Source of the DNA: Dyadobacter arcticus
GTDB taxonomy: Bacteria > Bacteroidota > Bacteroidia > Cytophagales > Spirosomataceae
Length of the DNA stretch: 64,000 nt
Direction of reading: 5' to 3'
NCBI RefSeq assembly: GCF_011762185.1
Contig: NZ_JAASQJ010000006.1
Location: 206,263-270,262 of the forward strand
Shown here: piece after piece, positions 8,873 to 18,548 of the stretch
Layout: each line of letters opens with the position of its first letter
Numbering within the stretch: position 1 is the first letter of the stretch
The notes under the pieces: model-generated
Database searches by the model: none
Told to the model about the DNA's origin: nothing
The model's input: only the letters and a program-made list of their open reading frames with translations
Position numbers and translations under genes: made by a program

Positions 8873-10227
8873 AAAAGCGATTTGCTGTCAGTCAAAAAGA
8901 CCCTCGTGCTTTCCGTATAGTAATCGCCTTTGGGTGTTTTGTATTTCAAATCCACATAAAACGCACGGAAGCCGCTGACGGGGAATGTGGCAGATACCTT
9001 TACAGAAGATTTATTCTTAATACCCAAACTCTTGCTTGTCCATTTATCATCCCTTAAATCCTGGTCAGCAGAGTTGGCCGACCATAAGATCACATCCTCC
9101 AAAACATTAGCGGTCGCCTGAATGTCAAGTTTGACACTGTTCTCAGCAATGGATTGTGTCCATTTGCATTCATTATAAGGCTTTTTATCTACCGTAGCAC
9201 CAAAAAATGCGCTTAATGCTTCCATCGCTTGTTTTCCGTCACCCAGATCGTGACCGGCGTTCGGAACATAATGCAGCATATTGTCACCCGGGATTTTACT
9301 TAGGTAATTTTTAATATTATCCACCACCCAATACTCATCATTGGTACCCATAAATATCATTTTGGGCATAGTAAGTTTTTCACGGTATGAGAATGGATCG
9401 ATCATCGTTGTAATGGCTTCCCCTTCCGGTGAGCCAGTGGATTGCGGGATACCGAGTTTCACGTAATCCTCAATCTGGACACTGTAATCGCCCCAGGATT
9501 TGATCTGATAGTCGAGACTAATGGGCATGTTCAGGATATCAATGACCATGGGCGCAATGGCTTCTACCCTTTTATCGCTGGCACCGGTGAGCCAGGTTGT
9601 CCAGCCGCGTTTAGACGCGCCCGTTACCACAAAGCGGTTGACGGTATGGTTAAGTTTTTGTTTCGAAAATTCCTGAACCGCGTCCATCGCTTTTACCGCA
9701 CTCTTCACCATTGGGAAAAGCAAAGGCCAGCTGTAATCCTTGTCTTTTTTGAAATTATGCAGCGTATAGGAGATCAGGGCATCTTCTGTAAGGTCATCAT
9801 AAAATGGCTGATTGGGGGTTTGTTTCAGCAATACTACAATAGCCTTGTTCGTGGAAGCTACCTTGCCCAGGGAATTGTACATATCATCCTCATTTTTACT
9901 ATTCCATTCAGGTAACCCATTCCTATTATGTCCTCCTGTTATAAAAAGCAGTGCATCGTCGTGCTTGTTTTCTTTGGGCACCATAATGGTCAACTGGTGC
10001 GTCCAGGTAAATTCACGCCATTTTTGAGAAGTTAGCAGCACATTATAATAAGTGACATCCCCAATGACAAAGGAATCTTTGGCTTCCCATTTAAATGTTT
10101 TATCGCCGTTGGCAAGATAACTGTCCAAAGCCGTTTCGGGGGTGATTTTCTGGGCTTTTAACCCTGAAACAAATACACATTGGATCAATAAAAACTTAAT
10201 TCCAGAGTTGATGATCTTCAAAAGCAT
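8869..10227 (-). CDS. PhoPQ-activated pathogenicity-related family hydrolase
   Basis: A secreted alpha/beta hydrolase-like protein of about 452 residues, recognised as the PqaA/PhoPQ-activated pathogenicity-related family. Evidence includes the nucleophile-elbow-like VTGASKRGWTTWL, MIFMGTNDEYW with the acidic residue, and VPNAGHDLG with the histidine. The start chosen is the ATG at 10227, not the upstream ATG at 10276-10278. It begins directly with a signal peptide (MLLKIINSGIKFLL...GLKA) and leaves a 19-base gap to the previous gene instead of a 31-base overlap. The family was named from Salmonella and its substrate is not settled. It lies between the ceramidase-like and phosphoesterase genes, suggesting joint action on one extracellular substrate. 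Confidence 0.85.
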   Translation of the reverse strand: MLLKIINSGIKFLLIQCVFVSGLKAQKITPETALDSYLANGDKTFKWEAKDSFVIGDVTYYNVLLTSQKWREFTWTHQLTIMVPKENKHDDALLFITGGHNRNGLPEWNSKNEDDMYNSLGKVASTNKAIVVLLKQTPNQPFYDDLTEDALISYTLHNFKKDKDYSWPLLFPMVKSAVKAMDAVQEFSKQKLNHTVNRFVVTGASKRGWTTWLTGASDKRVEAIAPMVIDILNMPISLDYQIKSWGDYSVQIEDYVKLGIPQSTGSPEGEAITTMIDPFSYREKLTMPKMIFMGTNDEYWVVDNIKNYLSKIPGDNMLHYVPNAGHDLGDGKQAMEALSAFFGATVDKKPYNECKWTQSIAENSVKLDIQATANVLEDVILWSANSADQDLRDDKWTSKSLGIKNKSSVKVSATFPVSGFRAFYVDLKYKTPKGDYYTESTRVFLTDSKSLL

Positions 10228-10246
10228 AAATGATGATTGGGTAAGG

Positions 10247-11548
10247 TTACTTATTGGACTCGGGTTTTGGACTTTCATTCACTAATTTCAGCGCCTGCTC
10301 CATGTAAATTTCACCTGTCATTTCACCCAGGCTCGTGCGGCTTACATAATCGTATCTTTTGAAACTGGTAAAATCAACTTTGGTTAGCATATAGCCAAAT
10401 GCGTCATTGGTAAGTCCAAACAAAAATGGCTGTTTGGTATTCATATGCCGTTTGACATAATAGCCAATATTGGGCAATGCTTCGCCCGGAACGGTGAGAA
10501 TTTGGGCTGTGCCGATATTCAGGAGATTAAGCTGGGTAGCAATCCTATTTTCTCCCGCCATTTCATTTTTAATGGGAGATTTTTGGAGGATATAACGCAT
10601 AATCTCTGAGTCTACCGGAAATTCAATTTTCTTCGCAACGCAATACAACGCGGGATTTTCCTGAATTGCAGCATCTTTAACAATCCCCAAAGCTTCATCG
10701 GCCAGCAATTCCCCGATTCGTTTGCATTCGTTCCAATCGCTAGCCTCTTTTCCATTTTCCTGCCGATTATCTGCGGTGACCATTCCGCCCTGTGCACCGT
10801 TCATGAAAAGCGCTACGCCGCCGCCTTGAGATTCAATGCGGTCATATAGCGGCCCGCAAAGATCCGGACTGAGAATGCCCCTACCCGATCCGATCACTTC
10901 CGGGTGAACTGCATAATTGACCAATGTGGCAATCGGATTGCCTTTTTTAGGACCAGACGTAGCTATGGCCTGGATGACGCCGCATCTTGGATCGTATAGC
11001 TGATCTGCATAATAGTTGTAGGCAATTTTCCCTTTTGCCTCACCAACCGCGATTTTCAATGAAGCATCTTCCAGCTTCCCTATCGCCTCATTGACAGCGT
11101 CAGCGATCTTTTCTACACAATCATCCAAATATTTCAAGTCGGCAAACGATTCTCCTTTTTCGTTTGGAAAACCATAAGCATCGGGCCCGCTGTGTGTATG
11201 TGTCGCACCGATCAGAATGTTTTCAGGTGGGATACCTTTGATCAATGCCCTCGATTTGTTGCCCAAAGCGGCCGGCCAGCCCAGGTTATCAATATTCACA
11301 ATAGCGACCCGCACATTGCCTTTTTCCAGCACTAATGCGCGAACAGATAATTCCCCATTCTTTTCAGTTGATTTTTTTGGTGTACCAATCCCCCCAGAGA
11401 CGGGTAGTAACGGATTGGGTGTGATGATCCTGAATGCTGCTCCTGCTTTGAAATGCCCGACGGCGAGTTGCTGAGCAAAAACCTGTTGTGTTGTCAAAAT
11501 TTGACAGATGCCCAGGAAAAAACAGACGAATACAAGTTTAATGTTCAC
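10247..11548 (-). CDS. Neutral/alkaline non-lysosomal ceramidase-like hydrolase
   Basis: A 433-residue exported protein with a signal peptide ending near VFAQ. It matches the N-terminal catalytic domain of neutral ceramidases: GHFKAGAAFRIITP at the start of the mature chain, GATHTHSGPDAYG with the zinc-binding histidines (near residue 118), LVNYAVHPEVIG and FMNGAQGGMV. Neutral ceramidases are longer (about 650-750 residues) and have a C-terminal beta domain; this protein lacks it, as do many bacterial members of unknown substrate. It is the first gene after a hairpin that follows SusD and heads a three-gene run with short gaps. Ceramide is a plausible but unproven substrate; N-acyl amino-sugar or other amide substrates are alternatives. 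Confidence 0.82.
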   Translation of the reverse strand: MNIKLVFVCFFLGICQILTTQQVFAQQLAVGHFKAGAAFRIITPNPLLPVSGGIGTPKKSTEKNGELSVRALVLEKGNVRVAIVNIDNLGWPAALGNKSRALIKGIPPENILIGATHTHSGPDAYGFPNEKGESFADLKYLDDCVEKIADAVNEAIGKLEDASLKIAVGEAKGKIAYNYYADQLYDPRCGVIQAIATSGPKKGNPIATLVNYAVHPEVIGSGRGILSPDLCGPLYDRIESQGGGVALFMNGAQGGMVTADNRQENGKEASDWNECKRIGELLADEALGIVKDAAIQENPALYCVAKKIEFPVDSEIMRYILQKSPIKNEMAGENRIATQLNLLNIGTAQILTVPGEALPNIGYYVKRHMNTKQPFLFGLTNDAFGYMLTKVDFTSFKRYDYVSRTSLGEMTGEIYMEQALKLVNESPKPESNK

Positions 11549-11593
11549 TTGAAAAGGGTTTAATTATTCTTTTAAATTCTCTTTGGTAAAAAT

Positions 11594-11631
11594 AAACCGG
11601 AACTGTCGGTACAATCGGACAGCCCCGGTTT
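11594..11631 (-). terminator. Hairpin between SusD and the ceramidase-like gene
   Basis: Outer stem AAACCGG/CCGGTTT with an inner CTGTC/GACAG stem, followed in the minus direction by a T-rich run (ATTTTTACC). It lies just downstream of the SusD stop, so it may end or attenuate SusCD transcription before the hydrolase genes. Confidence 0.6.
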
Positions 11632-11658
11632 CAAATACTTCACCTTATTCAAAAATTA

Positions 11659-13302
11659 CTACCATGGTTTGCCGGTACCCTGCACAAGCCATTGTTTCGA
11701 CCAAGCACTATTTCCTTTATCTGCCTGCGAATAATTGGTTATTTCCAATTTGCTCACAGCACTTTCAGCATTGGTTTTATTAATGCGAAGCTCGTCCTGC
11801 ATATAATAAAAACGCACTGGTAATACTTCCCTTTTGGCAGCAGGTCCAGCTTTCAGTTCTGGAAATCCTGTCCTTCTGAAATCAAACCAGGCCTCGGTTG
11901 CCGCTGTCCAACTGGCAATCCATTTCTGTTCAAGGACTTGCTTCGCTGTTTTATCAAACACAACACCTGGCTGTCCAATGTAAGCAGAGTAATTTCCTCC
12001 CACAGTCCAAGTTTCTAGGGATGCTTTCACACCCGCTTCATACTGGTCTTTGGCAACGCCTGCCGCCCAGCCTTTCAACGAAGCTTCCGCCAAGATAAAA
12101 TGAACTTCCGCAGCCGAAATCAGCCTTGCTTTTAACAAAGGGCCTTTTGCGGCTTTGTAAATATTGTTCAGAAACGAAACGTGCGGATTAAAAGAGGTTT
12201 GTCCTGGCGTTGGATTAAGGTTGTATGCCGATGGCAATGCAGAGAAACTCGGTGGCAACCCTACATATTCAGGATCGGTATCCACCACTGCATTTTTAAC
12301 TTTATCTGTAGACAAAATCCGCTTTCCATCCACAATTTTATCGGTTCCGGCGGGCGCAGTCGGGTCTACAACCAGCGGAATTTCCACTTTATTTGCCCAG
12401 ATTCCTAATCTTGGATCTTTCAATACCTGAAGTTTTTCTACCAATGTAGCGGCCATTTTGATCCGGCGATAATTACTTCCGCTCGCATCGATCACTGCAT
12501 TGGCAGGCCATGCATCTGCCTCGCTGTTACCTGGAAATGCCATCGTTGCGTCTTCCGCACTGGCTGTGATGATTGGATATTGCGCAGCATTGGCAACAAT
12601 TTTCTCAATTCCTGCCTTTGCTATATCTGGTTTTTTGGATGATAATCGCATATAGTAGCGCAGCAGCAGTGAATTAGCCATTTTCCTCCATTTGGTAGGA
12701 TCACCGCCATAATAAACGTCTACATTGTCAACAATTCCTTCGTAATCTGCTTTGGGTTTAGAAAGCAATGTATTTGCTTTTTCAAGGTCGGCGATGACAC
12801 CGGCGTAGATTTGTTCTTGCGGATCGAAAGCGGGTAGGATGTTCTCAGTACCGCCCGTTTCGCCTTTCAATGCATTGGTATAAGGCGCGTCGCCCCATAA
12901 GTCGGTGATAAGGCCAAAAACAAAGGACTTCATCACAAGTGAAACGCCCTGGTGAAACTCGAAATTAAGCTCGACCGAGCGGCTGTAAAACAGCTCATTG
13001 TTTCTCAGGATGTCGTAGTATCCGTTCCAGCTTTGGTTACCGCCCCAGTCATAATCATTATGCCCGCTCGACCACGCATCTTTCTGCGTATGTTGAACCA
13101 CACCAGCAATGTCCTGGTAACCCAGGTTCACGTAACTTTTCGCTGCTTCGGTCAGTATCGTAGGCATCACTAAATTGGGGTTAACGCTCTCCGGACCTAC
13201 ACCGTTAGGGTTCTCGTTGAGTTCTGTCAGATCTTTACAAGAGAAGATCAACGTCGTCAGCAACAACGGGAATATGATGGAATTTTTGATTAGTTTTTTC
13301 AT
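11659..13302 (-). CDS. SusD/RagB-like outer membrane nutrient-binding lipoprotein
   Basis: A 547-residue lipoprotein with lipobox LIFSC (Cys22) directly followed by LTELNENPNG, the opening of the SusD-like_2 branch. Tetratricopeptide-type helices follow, with motifs such as GLITDLWGDAPYTNAL and the C-terminal QKWIASWTAATEAWFDFRRTG typical of this branch. It sits on the outer face of the outer membrane and closes the SusC channel as a lid. Start is 37 bases downstream of the SusC stop, the usual pair layout. SusD-like_2 members are often found in loci not devoted to starch, and the neighbours here are esterase, amidase and phosphatase types instead of glycoside hydrolases. Confidence 0.95.
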   Translation of the reverse strand: MKKLIKNSIIFPLLLTTLIFSCKDLTELNENPNGVGPESVNPNLVMPTILTEAAKSYVNLGYQDIAGVVQHTQKDAWSSGHNDYDWGGNQSWNGYYDILRNNELFYSRSVELNFEFHQGVSLVMKSFVFGLITDLWGDAPYTNALKGETGGTENILPAFDPQEQIYAGVIADLEKANTLLSKPKADYEGIVDNVDVYYGGDPTKWRKMANSLLLRYYMRLSSKKPDIAKAGIEKIVANAAQYPIITASAEDATMAFPGNSEADAWPANAVIDASGSNYRRIKMAATLVEKLQVLKDPRLGIWANKVEIPLVVDPTAPAGTDKIVDGKRILSTDKVKNAVVDTDPEYVGLPPSFSALPSAYNLNPTPGQTSFNPHVSFLNNIYKAAKGPLLKARLISAAEVHFILAEASLKGWAAGVAKDQYEAGVKASLETWTVGGNYSAYIGQPGVVFDKTAKQVLEQKWIASWTAATEAWFDFRRTGFPELKAGPAAKREVLPVRFYYMQDELRINKTNAESAVSKLEITNYSQADKGNSAWSKQWLVQGTGKPW

Positions 13303-13339
13303 GAGTTTATTTATATAAAATAGACTATGTTGTTCTTAA

Positions 13340-16300
13340 TTAAAATGTTAAACCCAATTTGAAACCAATAGGCATTACCCAGGGCGTTACATTGTAGCGC
13401 TCAATCCCTTGTTTAAACTGAGTACCCGCCTGCGCACCGGATTCCTGCTGGAATGCCATTTCTGGATCGATACCGATCTTGGCTTTTGTCCACAAAATAA
13501 TGTTACGGCTATATACAGCGACGTTCGCATTCTGCAAACCAATGCGTTTCACGAATGCACTTGGAAGATCGTAACCCAATGAAACTTCACGCATTTTGAT
13601 AAACGATGCATCGAATGTGGCTGCTCTTGTGAAATCCCATGGATAGTTGTCGCCGTAAGGAATGTATTTGGTACCAGCTGCGCCAAGGTTTTCAACATAG
13701 CTTACGATTTCTCCTTCACCATTGTATTCAGCAATTACGCCCGGGTTGAAAACGGCATAGTCATAAGTATTTCCACCATATTCAAAAGGAAACCCGCCGT
13801 ACTCCTTGGTAGGGCCACCCACGATGTTGAATTTATTGCCTTTGATCACCACCTTATCATTATTTACCAGGTAGTTCCTCAGCTCATCCCCAGTCATTCC
13901 GTTTGGATTGATCAGGTTATCCAGGAAGCGTTGTGATTTCAAATCCGACTCGCCGTAGCGGTAAGTTTGTGATACAAAGTCACCGCCATTTCTCCAGTCA
14001 AAAGTCATATTCAGGCTGAAACCTTTGTAGGACAGCGAAGTTTGCATACCCAGGATAAAATCAGGGTTGAAGTTTCCGATCTTGTTCCGAGTATTGGAAG
14101 CGCTGATGCTTTGCCATGAACCGTTTTCGTCCAGGATTGGATAACCGTAATAAGGTGATGCTTTGTCCTCCACCGTCACGATTTCCGAATCATACAAATC
14201 ACCGATCTGCTCGCCCACATAAGTCCAGGCACCTCCTTTGGCATCTCTCCAAAGTGTATAGAAATCAAGCCCGTCTGAAAGTGATTTGATCGTTGTGCGG
14301 TTTCTTGACCAGTTGGCATTGATATCCCATCTCCATCCGTCTTTTGCAATGGGGGTTCCACCCAATGTCAGTTCAAGACCTTTGCTCACCAAAAGACCCG
14401 CATTGATGTTTTTTGAGGTAAATCCGCTGGATCCCGGAAGAGTCGTTGGGATGATCTGGTTGCGGTTTTCAACCTGATAGTAAGTTGCCGCAAACCGCAA
14501 TTTGTTGCTGAACAAATTCAGGTCTAAGCCATATTCGTAAGAAGTTGCGATTTCTGGTTTCAAATCAGGAAGCAGGATCTGCCCGGACTTGCTTAGCCGG
14601 GTTATACCATCCCAAGCGCCCGAATTGCCCAATGTGGCCAGCAAGCTATATGGATTGGTATCATTACCAACCTGTGCCGCGCCACCTCTTAATTTAAGTA
14701 GGCTGATCGCATTGTTCATGTTAAACATTTCGCTCAGAATCAAGCTCAAAGAAGCCGATGGATAGAAATAAGACCTGTTGGCTTTTGGAAGCGTACTCGA
14801 CCAGTCATTACGTGCCGTAAGATCCAGATAAACCATGTCCTTGAATCCTAAGTTGGCTAATCCGTAAACGCTGAAAACCGCGCGTTCGGACTTGTAGTTA
14901 CCAAAGCTCAGGCTGGCAGGCGCAATGTTGGAAATGTTGAATAAGCCGGGAATGATCAGCCCTGTACCGTTTTTGGTAGCAGAACTAACATCTGTATTTT
15001 TTTGATAACGCGTGTTACCGCCACCCGAAATCGATACGCTGAAATCGCTGATGTCCCTTTTATAAGTTGCCAGGAAATCCGCATTACGTTCGAATCTAGA
15101 CAGGTTAATAATACCATAAGCACCACGGCTGTCATTCGTATAGCTATTACCGATCTTCGTTTCGCGTTCTTCACGGTAGGTATCCAAAGAATATCTTCCC
15201 ATCAAGCTCAAATGCGGCGTGATCTGCCAGTCGGCTTTGAGGTTACCAAAAACACGGTCACGGACAAAACCATTGTTTACCTCGTAAGCAAGGAAATAAG
15301 GGTTGTTATAGTCACCAGGGCCTTGTGATAATTGTTGCAAACCTTCCTGGCCCGGTACCCAATAGTTCCTCAGGTCTCTGATATCAATATGGGGAGAAAC
15401 GGCATAAGCCCATTGCAATGGATTGGCACCTCTGTTTGTAGCCGGTCGGTTATTTGAATTGTTTCGGCTAAAATCAATGTTGGAGCTTAACGTTACTTTT
15501 TTGCTCAGCTTAACGGATGAATTCAGGTTAAGAGAGTTACGGAAGAGGTCAGAATTTGGAATGATACCTCTATTTGACATATTGGAATATGACAAACGGT
15601 AGCTCATCAAATCCGTTGAATTGGCGATGGAAACACCATTCGTAGTGGTTATACCGGTCCGCACAAAGTTTTTCACATTATCGGGGTGCGATACCAGTTC
15701 TGTTGCAATTGGATTACCCTGCGCATCTTTAGGGCTGTTCCATTGGATTGCTTTATAACCCTTGTCAAGCTCAGGTCCGACACCTCCGGCTGACCCTTCA
15801 TCGATCATCAGCACGCCACCCGGATAGGGATTGTTATCAGGGGTAAAAGGAAGAATACCCGTTGCAAACTTGGAATGCATGTTCAGGTATTTATAAGGTC
15901 TGTCAAAAACCGTATTGGAATTAACAGAAACGGTCATTTTTTTGGATTTGCTTCCGCTTTTTGTGGTGATTAACACAACACCATGTCCTGCGCGTGAACC
16001 ATATAATGCCGCCGCATTCGGTCCTTTCAGGATGGAAACGCTTTCCACATCGTCGGGGTTAATGCTCGAAATCGCATTACCGTAATCCACCCGGTTGTCA
16101 TTACCGATCTGGCTGATGTTGTTCAATGTATTAGTAATAGGAACCCCATCCACTACGAAAAGTGGTTGATTATCATTACTTAATGAAGTAGCCCCGCGAA
16201 TGATCATGCTAACGGATGACCCTGTACCGCCGGTAGAACTGATCGTCACACCCGGAACTTTTCCCGCCAGTGAGTTCAGCACGTTTTCCTGCGCTACGCG

Positions 16301-16744
16301 GCTGATTTCTTTCCCATCTACTTCTCCAACTGAGTAACCCAGCGAGCGTTTTTCGCGGGAGATACCGAGGGCCGTCACGACTGCTTCATTCAATGTTTCC
16401 GCTCCTTCGGCCAGTAAAATGTCAATAACCGACTGATTGCCGACTGTTACTTCCTGGCTTTCATGACCAATGTAGGAGAACACAAGGACTGCTTTGCCGC
16501 TTTCGTCAACAGCGATGGAATAATTTCCGGCCGCGTCCGAGCTCGTTCCGATCTGAGTGCCTTTCAAGACAACATTAACCCCAGGCATCGCCGTGCCATC
16601 CGATTTGGCGGTGATCCTTCCTTTAATCGTCCTGTCCAGAGCAGGCTTAGCAAAAGCATTTGAAAATTCCGGCCTGACCATCAGCGCCGCAACCAGCAGA
16701 CACAGGAGTATCCGCCGCAGATTAGTAATAGAATTTGGATCCAT
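13340..16744 (-). CDS. SusC/RagA-type TonB-dependent outer membrane transporter
   Basis: About 1134 residues. The ATG at 16744 is chosen as start; the longer reading would need a GTG at 16769-16771. The parts in order are: a signal peptide, a carboxypeptidase-regulatory-like domain (about residues 45-120, containing GRITAKSDGTAMPGVNVVLK), a plug domain with LNSLAGKVPGVTISSTGG and IIRGATSLSNDNQPLFVVDG, then a large beta barrel. The barrel ends in FKLGLTF with the terminal Phe expected for outer membrane insertion. There is no STN domain, so direct control through a FecR-type anti-sigma factor is not expected, and no sigma/anti-sigma pair is adjacent. It imports the ligand captured by SusD. Confidence 0.95.
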   Translation of the reverse strand: MDPNSITNLRRILLCLLVAALMVRPEFSNAFAKPALDRTIKGRITAKSDGTAMPGVNVVLKGTQIGTSSDAAGNYSIAVDESGKAVLVFSYIGHESQEVTVGNQSVIDILLAEGAETLNEAVVTALGISREKRSLGYSVGEVDGKEISRVAQENVLNSLAGKVPGVTISSTGGTGSSVSMIIRGATSLSNDNQPLFVVDGVPITNTLNNISQIGNDNRVDYGNAISSINPDDVESVSILKGPNAAALYGSRAGHGVVLITTKSGSKSKKMTVSVNSNTVFDRPYKYLNMHSKFATGILPFTPDNNPYPGGVLMIDEGSAGGVGPELDKGYKAIQWNSPKDAQGNPIATELVSHPDNVKNFVRTGITTTNGVSIANSTDLMSYRLSYSNMSNRGIIPNSDLFRNSLNLNSSVKLSKKVTLSSNIDFSRNNSNNRPATNRGANPLQWAYAVSPHIDIRDLRNYWVPGQEGLQQLSQGPGDYNNPYFLAYEVNNGFVRDRVFGNLKADWQITPHLSLMGRYSLDTYREERETKIGNSYTNDSRGAYGIINLSRFERNADFLATYKRDISDFSVSISGGGNTRYQKNTDVSSATKNGTGLIIPGLFNISNIAPASLSFGNYKSERAVFSVYGLANLGFKDMVYLDLTARNDWSSTLPKANRSYFYPSASLSLILSEMFNMNNAISLLKLRGGAAQVGNDTNPYSLLATLGNSGAWDGITRLSKSGQILLPDLKPEIATSYEYGLDLNLFSNKLRFAATYYQVENRNQIIPTTLPGSSGFTSKNINAGLLVSKGLELTLGGTPIAKDGWRWDINANWSRNRTTIKSLSDGLDFYTLWRDAKGGAWTYVGEQIGDLYDSEIVTVEDKASPYYGYPILDENGSWQSISASNTRNKIGNFNPDFILGMQTSLSYKGFSLNMTFDWRNGGDFVSQTYRYGESDLKSQRFLDNLINPNGMTGDELRNYLVNNDKVVIKGNKFNIVGGPTKEYGGFPFEYGGNTYDYAVFNPGVIAEYNGEGEIVSYVENLGAAGTKYIPYGDNYPWDFTRAATFDASFIKMREVSLGYDLPSAFVKRIGLQNANVAVYSRNIILWTKAKIGIDPEMAFQQESGAQAGTQFKQGIERYNVTPWVMPIGFKLGLTF

Positions 16745-16953
16745 AATTTTTGAATTTAAGGTGATTGTCACTTGCCATGATACTTCGAAAGAGCTTGTTA
16801 AAAAAGAAATCCTATATAACTAGTGTCTAAAATATGACGGAGAAAATGATCAAAGCCTTGGATCGCTTTCGGATTCAACCCAATTTTTTGAGAACCGTTT
16901 ACATTACTTGGCGTTTGGGCTTATGGACTATTGTAAGACGGTTAATTTGTTTT

Positions 16954-16992
16954 TAAGCTATTAGCTGCTAGCTATTAGCTGTTAGCTTTTTT
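16954..16992. repeat. Tandem heptamer repeat AGCTRYT
   Basis: Five consecutive seven-base units: AGCTATT, AGCTGCT, AGCTATT, AGCTGTT, AGCTTTT (16956-16990), ending in a T-run. The array lies in the 369-base gene-free stretch upstream of SusC (16745-17113). That stretch otherwise shows no clear promoter or open frame. Confidence 0.65.
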
Positions 16993-17070
16993 TTATGGGT
17001 AAATGCTTTTTTAGAGCACTAAACCGGCAGCATTTCATTAAGAATCGCCGACATATACAATTAGCTACTA

Positions 17071-17111
17071 CCAAAAAGAGCTAACCGCGCGGCGGCCGCA
17101 GCTAATAGCTT
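17071..17111. repeat. Inverted partner of the heptamer array with GC-rich palindromic insert
   Basis: AGCTAAC (17079-17085) and AGCTAATAGCT (17100-17110) are the reverse complement of units at 16970-16987, but here a 14-base block CGCGCGGCGGCCGC is set between them. That block contains the palindromes CCGCGCGG (with its flanking base) and GCGGCCGC. The element ends a few bases from the stop of the small gene at 17114. Confidence 0.55.
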
Positions 17112-17113
17112 CT

Positions 17114-17305
17114 TCATCCTTCCGACGATTTCCCATTCGAGCTGCTCTCCTTCAACAGCTGATTAAAGTAAATCTCCAAGGCATCGGAGTACTGCTGCTG
17201 TTCTTTTTCACTGGAAATGCCTTCCAAAAGTTCAGACAGTTCTTCTCCCGAGAGTTTGTTGCTGATCAGTTTATTAATCAATTTTTCAGCCCGGGAAAGT
17301 GACAT
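17114..17305 (-). CDS. Small helical protein, possible remnant of an anti-sigma factor N-terminus
   Basis: A 63-residue protein from the ATG at 17305 (a GTG eight codons upstream is less likely). It reads as two or three amphipathic helices: SRAEKLINKLISNKLSGEEL and EQQQYSDALEIYFNQLLKE. This resembles the short N-terminal helical segment of Bacteroidota FecR-type anti-sigma factors, which bind the sigma factor, but the membrane and periplasmic parts are absent. It could be a conserved small protein or a leftover of a FecR gene once linked to the neighbouring SusC. No function is assigned. Confidence 0.4.
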   Translation of the reverse strand: MSLSRAEKLINKLISNKLSGEELSELLEGISSEKEQQQYSDALEIYFNQLLKESSSNGKSSEG

Positions 17306-17495
17306 ATAGTTAGCTGGTTTAGTCTGCACTGGATACGTGAGATGCAGATTAAAGGGCTATTGCAGATGGATGTTTTTTTATTGATGCAGGATTCTAGCTT
17401 TTTTGGGAGGGAGAAAAAATAATTTGAAAAATAAGTGACCGATGGAGAAGGGGTACGTCTAAATAGAAATATCTCGTCACCAATCCCATTTATTT

Positions 17496-18118
17496 ATGAA
17501 ACACACATTACTGTTATCCCTGCTCTTTATCACATTATCCACCTTCAAAACTATCGCACAGACCAAACCCTTTCCCAATCCTGAAGACTCGGCCAAGATC
17601 GCACAGGCAATGTCTTTTCTGCAAGCCCAGGACCGTAACCTTCAAATATGTGGGTGCATTTGAATATCGGCAGGTTGGAGCTACTAATGTTCTTGATCGG
17701 GTATCGCTATCCGAAGGCCAGGCGGTTTTCCGATTATATAAGACTTCAAAGCGTAGAAGGCAAAGAATTTTGCTTGCCTTACGAAGAACTTACCCTAGTG
17801 ACACCATTCAATTATCTACGTTTGGATGTTGGGCAAGTTGAAAGGAAAAGAATACTTTGTGGCATTGATAAACTGAGCAATGCTCAGTTTATCAAAATAA
17901 GGAAAAATTCCGAAGCTCCAATCTTTGAAGTTAGTTATAATATTACCCCAGTGGTTCTGGATAGTATATTGACTACCGCAATGGATTCAAGTGGCATACT
18001 GAAACTCCAAGATTTGGAAGGCGAATTGAGAGGAAATGTCATTGCTCATGCCATCAGCAAAGGATATTCCATTCATTTCGACGATTATCGAGGGGTTTAT
18101 TATTGGGTAATAAATTGA
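17496..18118 (+). pseudogene. Probable frameshifted gene for a secreted protein
   Basis: An ATG at 17496 opens a good signal peptide (MKHTLLLSLLFITLSTFKTIA, cleavage before QTKPF) but the frame ends at TGA 17661-17663. Just before this the next frame continues plausibly as FKYVGAFEYRQVGATN... (from 17641) until about 17740. The third frame then stays open to 18118 with protein-like sequence (VEGKEFCLPYEELTLV and RNSE-like polar stretches). One gene spread over three frames implies two small indels. The alternative is that the ORF at 17648-18118 is a separate gene starting at ATG 17648. The family is not recognised. Sequencing errors cannot be excluded from the sequence alone. Confidence 0.5.
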
Positions 18119-18124
18119 AAATAT

Positions 18125-18159
18125 ATAGGAAACGTTTCTAAACACGGAGCGTTTCCTAT
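18125..18159 (+). terminator. Hairpin after the broken secreted-protein gene
   Basis: Ten-base arms ATAGGAAACG (18125-18134) and CGTTTCCTAT (18150-18159) around a 15-base loop, starting seven bases after the stop. There is no T-run after the stem, so termination strength is doubtful. The rest of 18160-18548 holds only the direct-repeat copy at 18266 and AT-rich sequence. Confidence 0.45.
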
Positions 18160-18265
18160 TGTACCATCCCAATATTAAAATAATATTTGGGTTGCCTTCG
18201 GCTGTCATGGAGGCGAGTTTAAGTAATTGAAATCAAAAATGGAATTTTGTAATTACCGATAAGCC

Positions 18266-18332
18266 GCAAGTGGAAATATGACCAAAAATTGAAATAGAAA
18301 CCCAACTTTATCTTATTATTGCCTGAATTTAT
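18266..18332. repeat. 67-bp imperfect direct repeat, copy 1
   Basis: Aligns without gaps to 19437-19503 with 8 mismatches by hand count. The longest shared blocks are AAAAATTGAAATAGAAA and CTTATTATT. The two copies flank the broken gene at 18549-19314. Confidence 0.75.
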
Positions 18333-18548
18333 ATAAAGCAGTTATCATTTCGATAAAAACACCTAAATCCGATTATGTTGCCACGAGATCAAAATGCTCA
18401 TATTTGTTCGGTAAAGCAATTAACAATCGACAAACTAAAAACCTTATGCCTTTCTCATGAAACAAAAGCAGTAATTAAAAAACATTACCCAATTAGTTCA
18501 TTCCACACATATCATTAAAACACATTCATGAAAAATTCATTTACACAC

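Noticed and set aside
9442..9915. 157-residue plus-strand open frame
   Set aside because: Antisense to the PhoPQ-activated family gene, which has signal peptide and hydrolase motifs.
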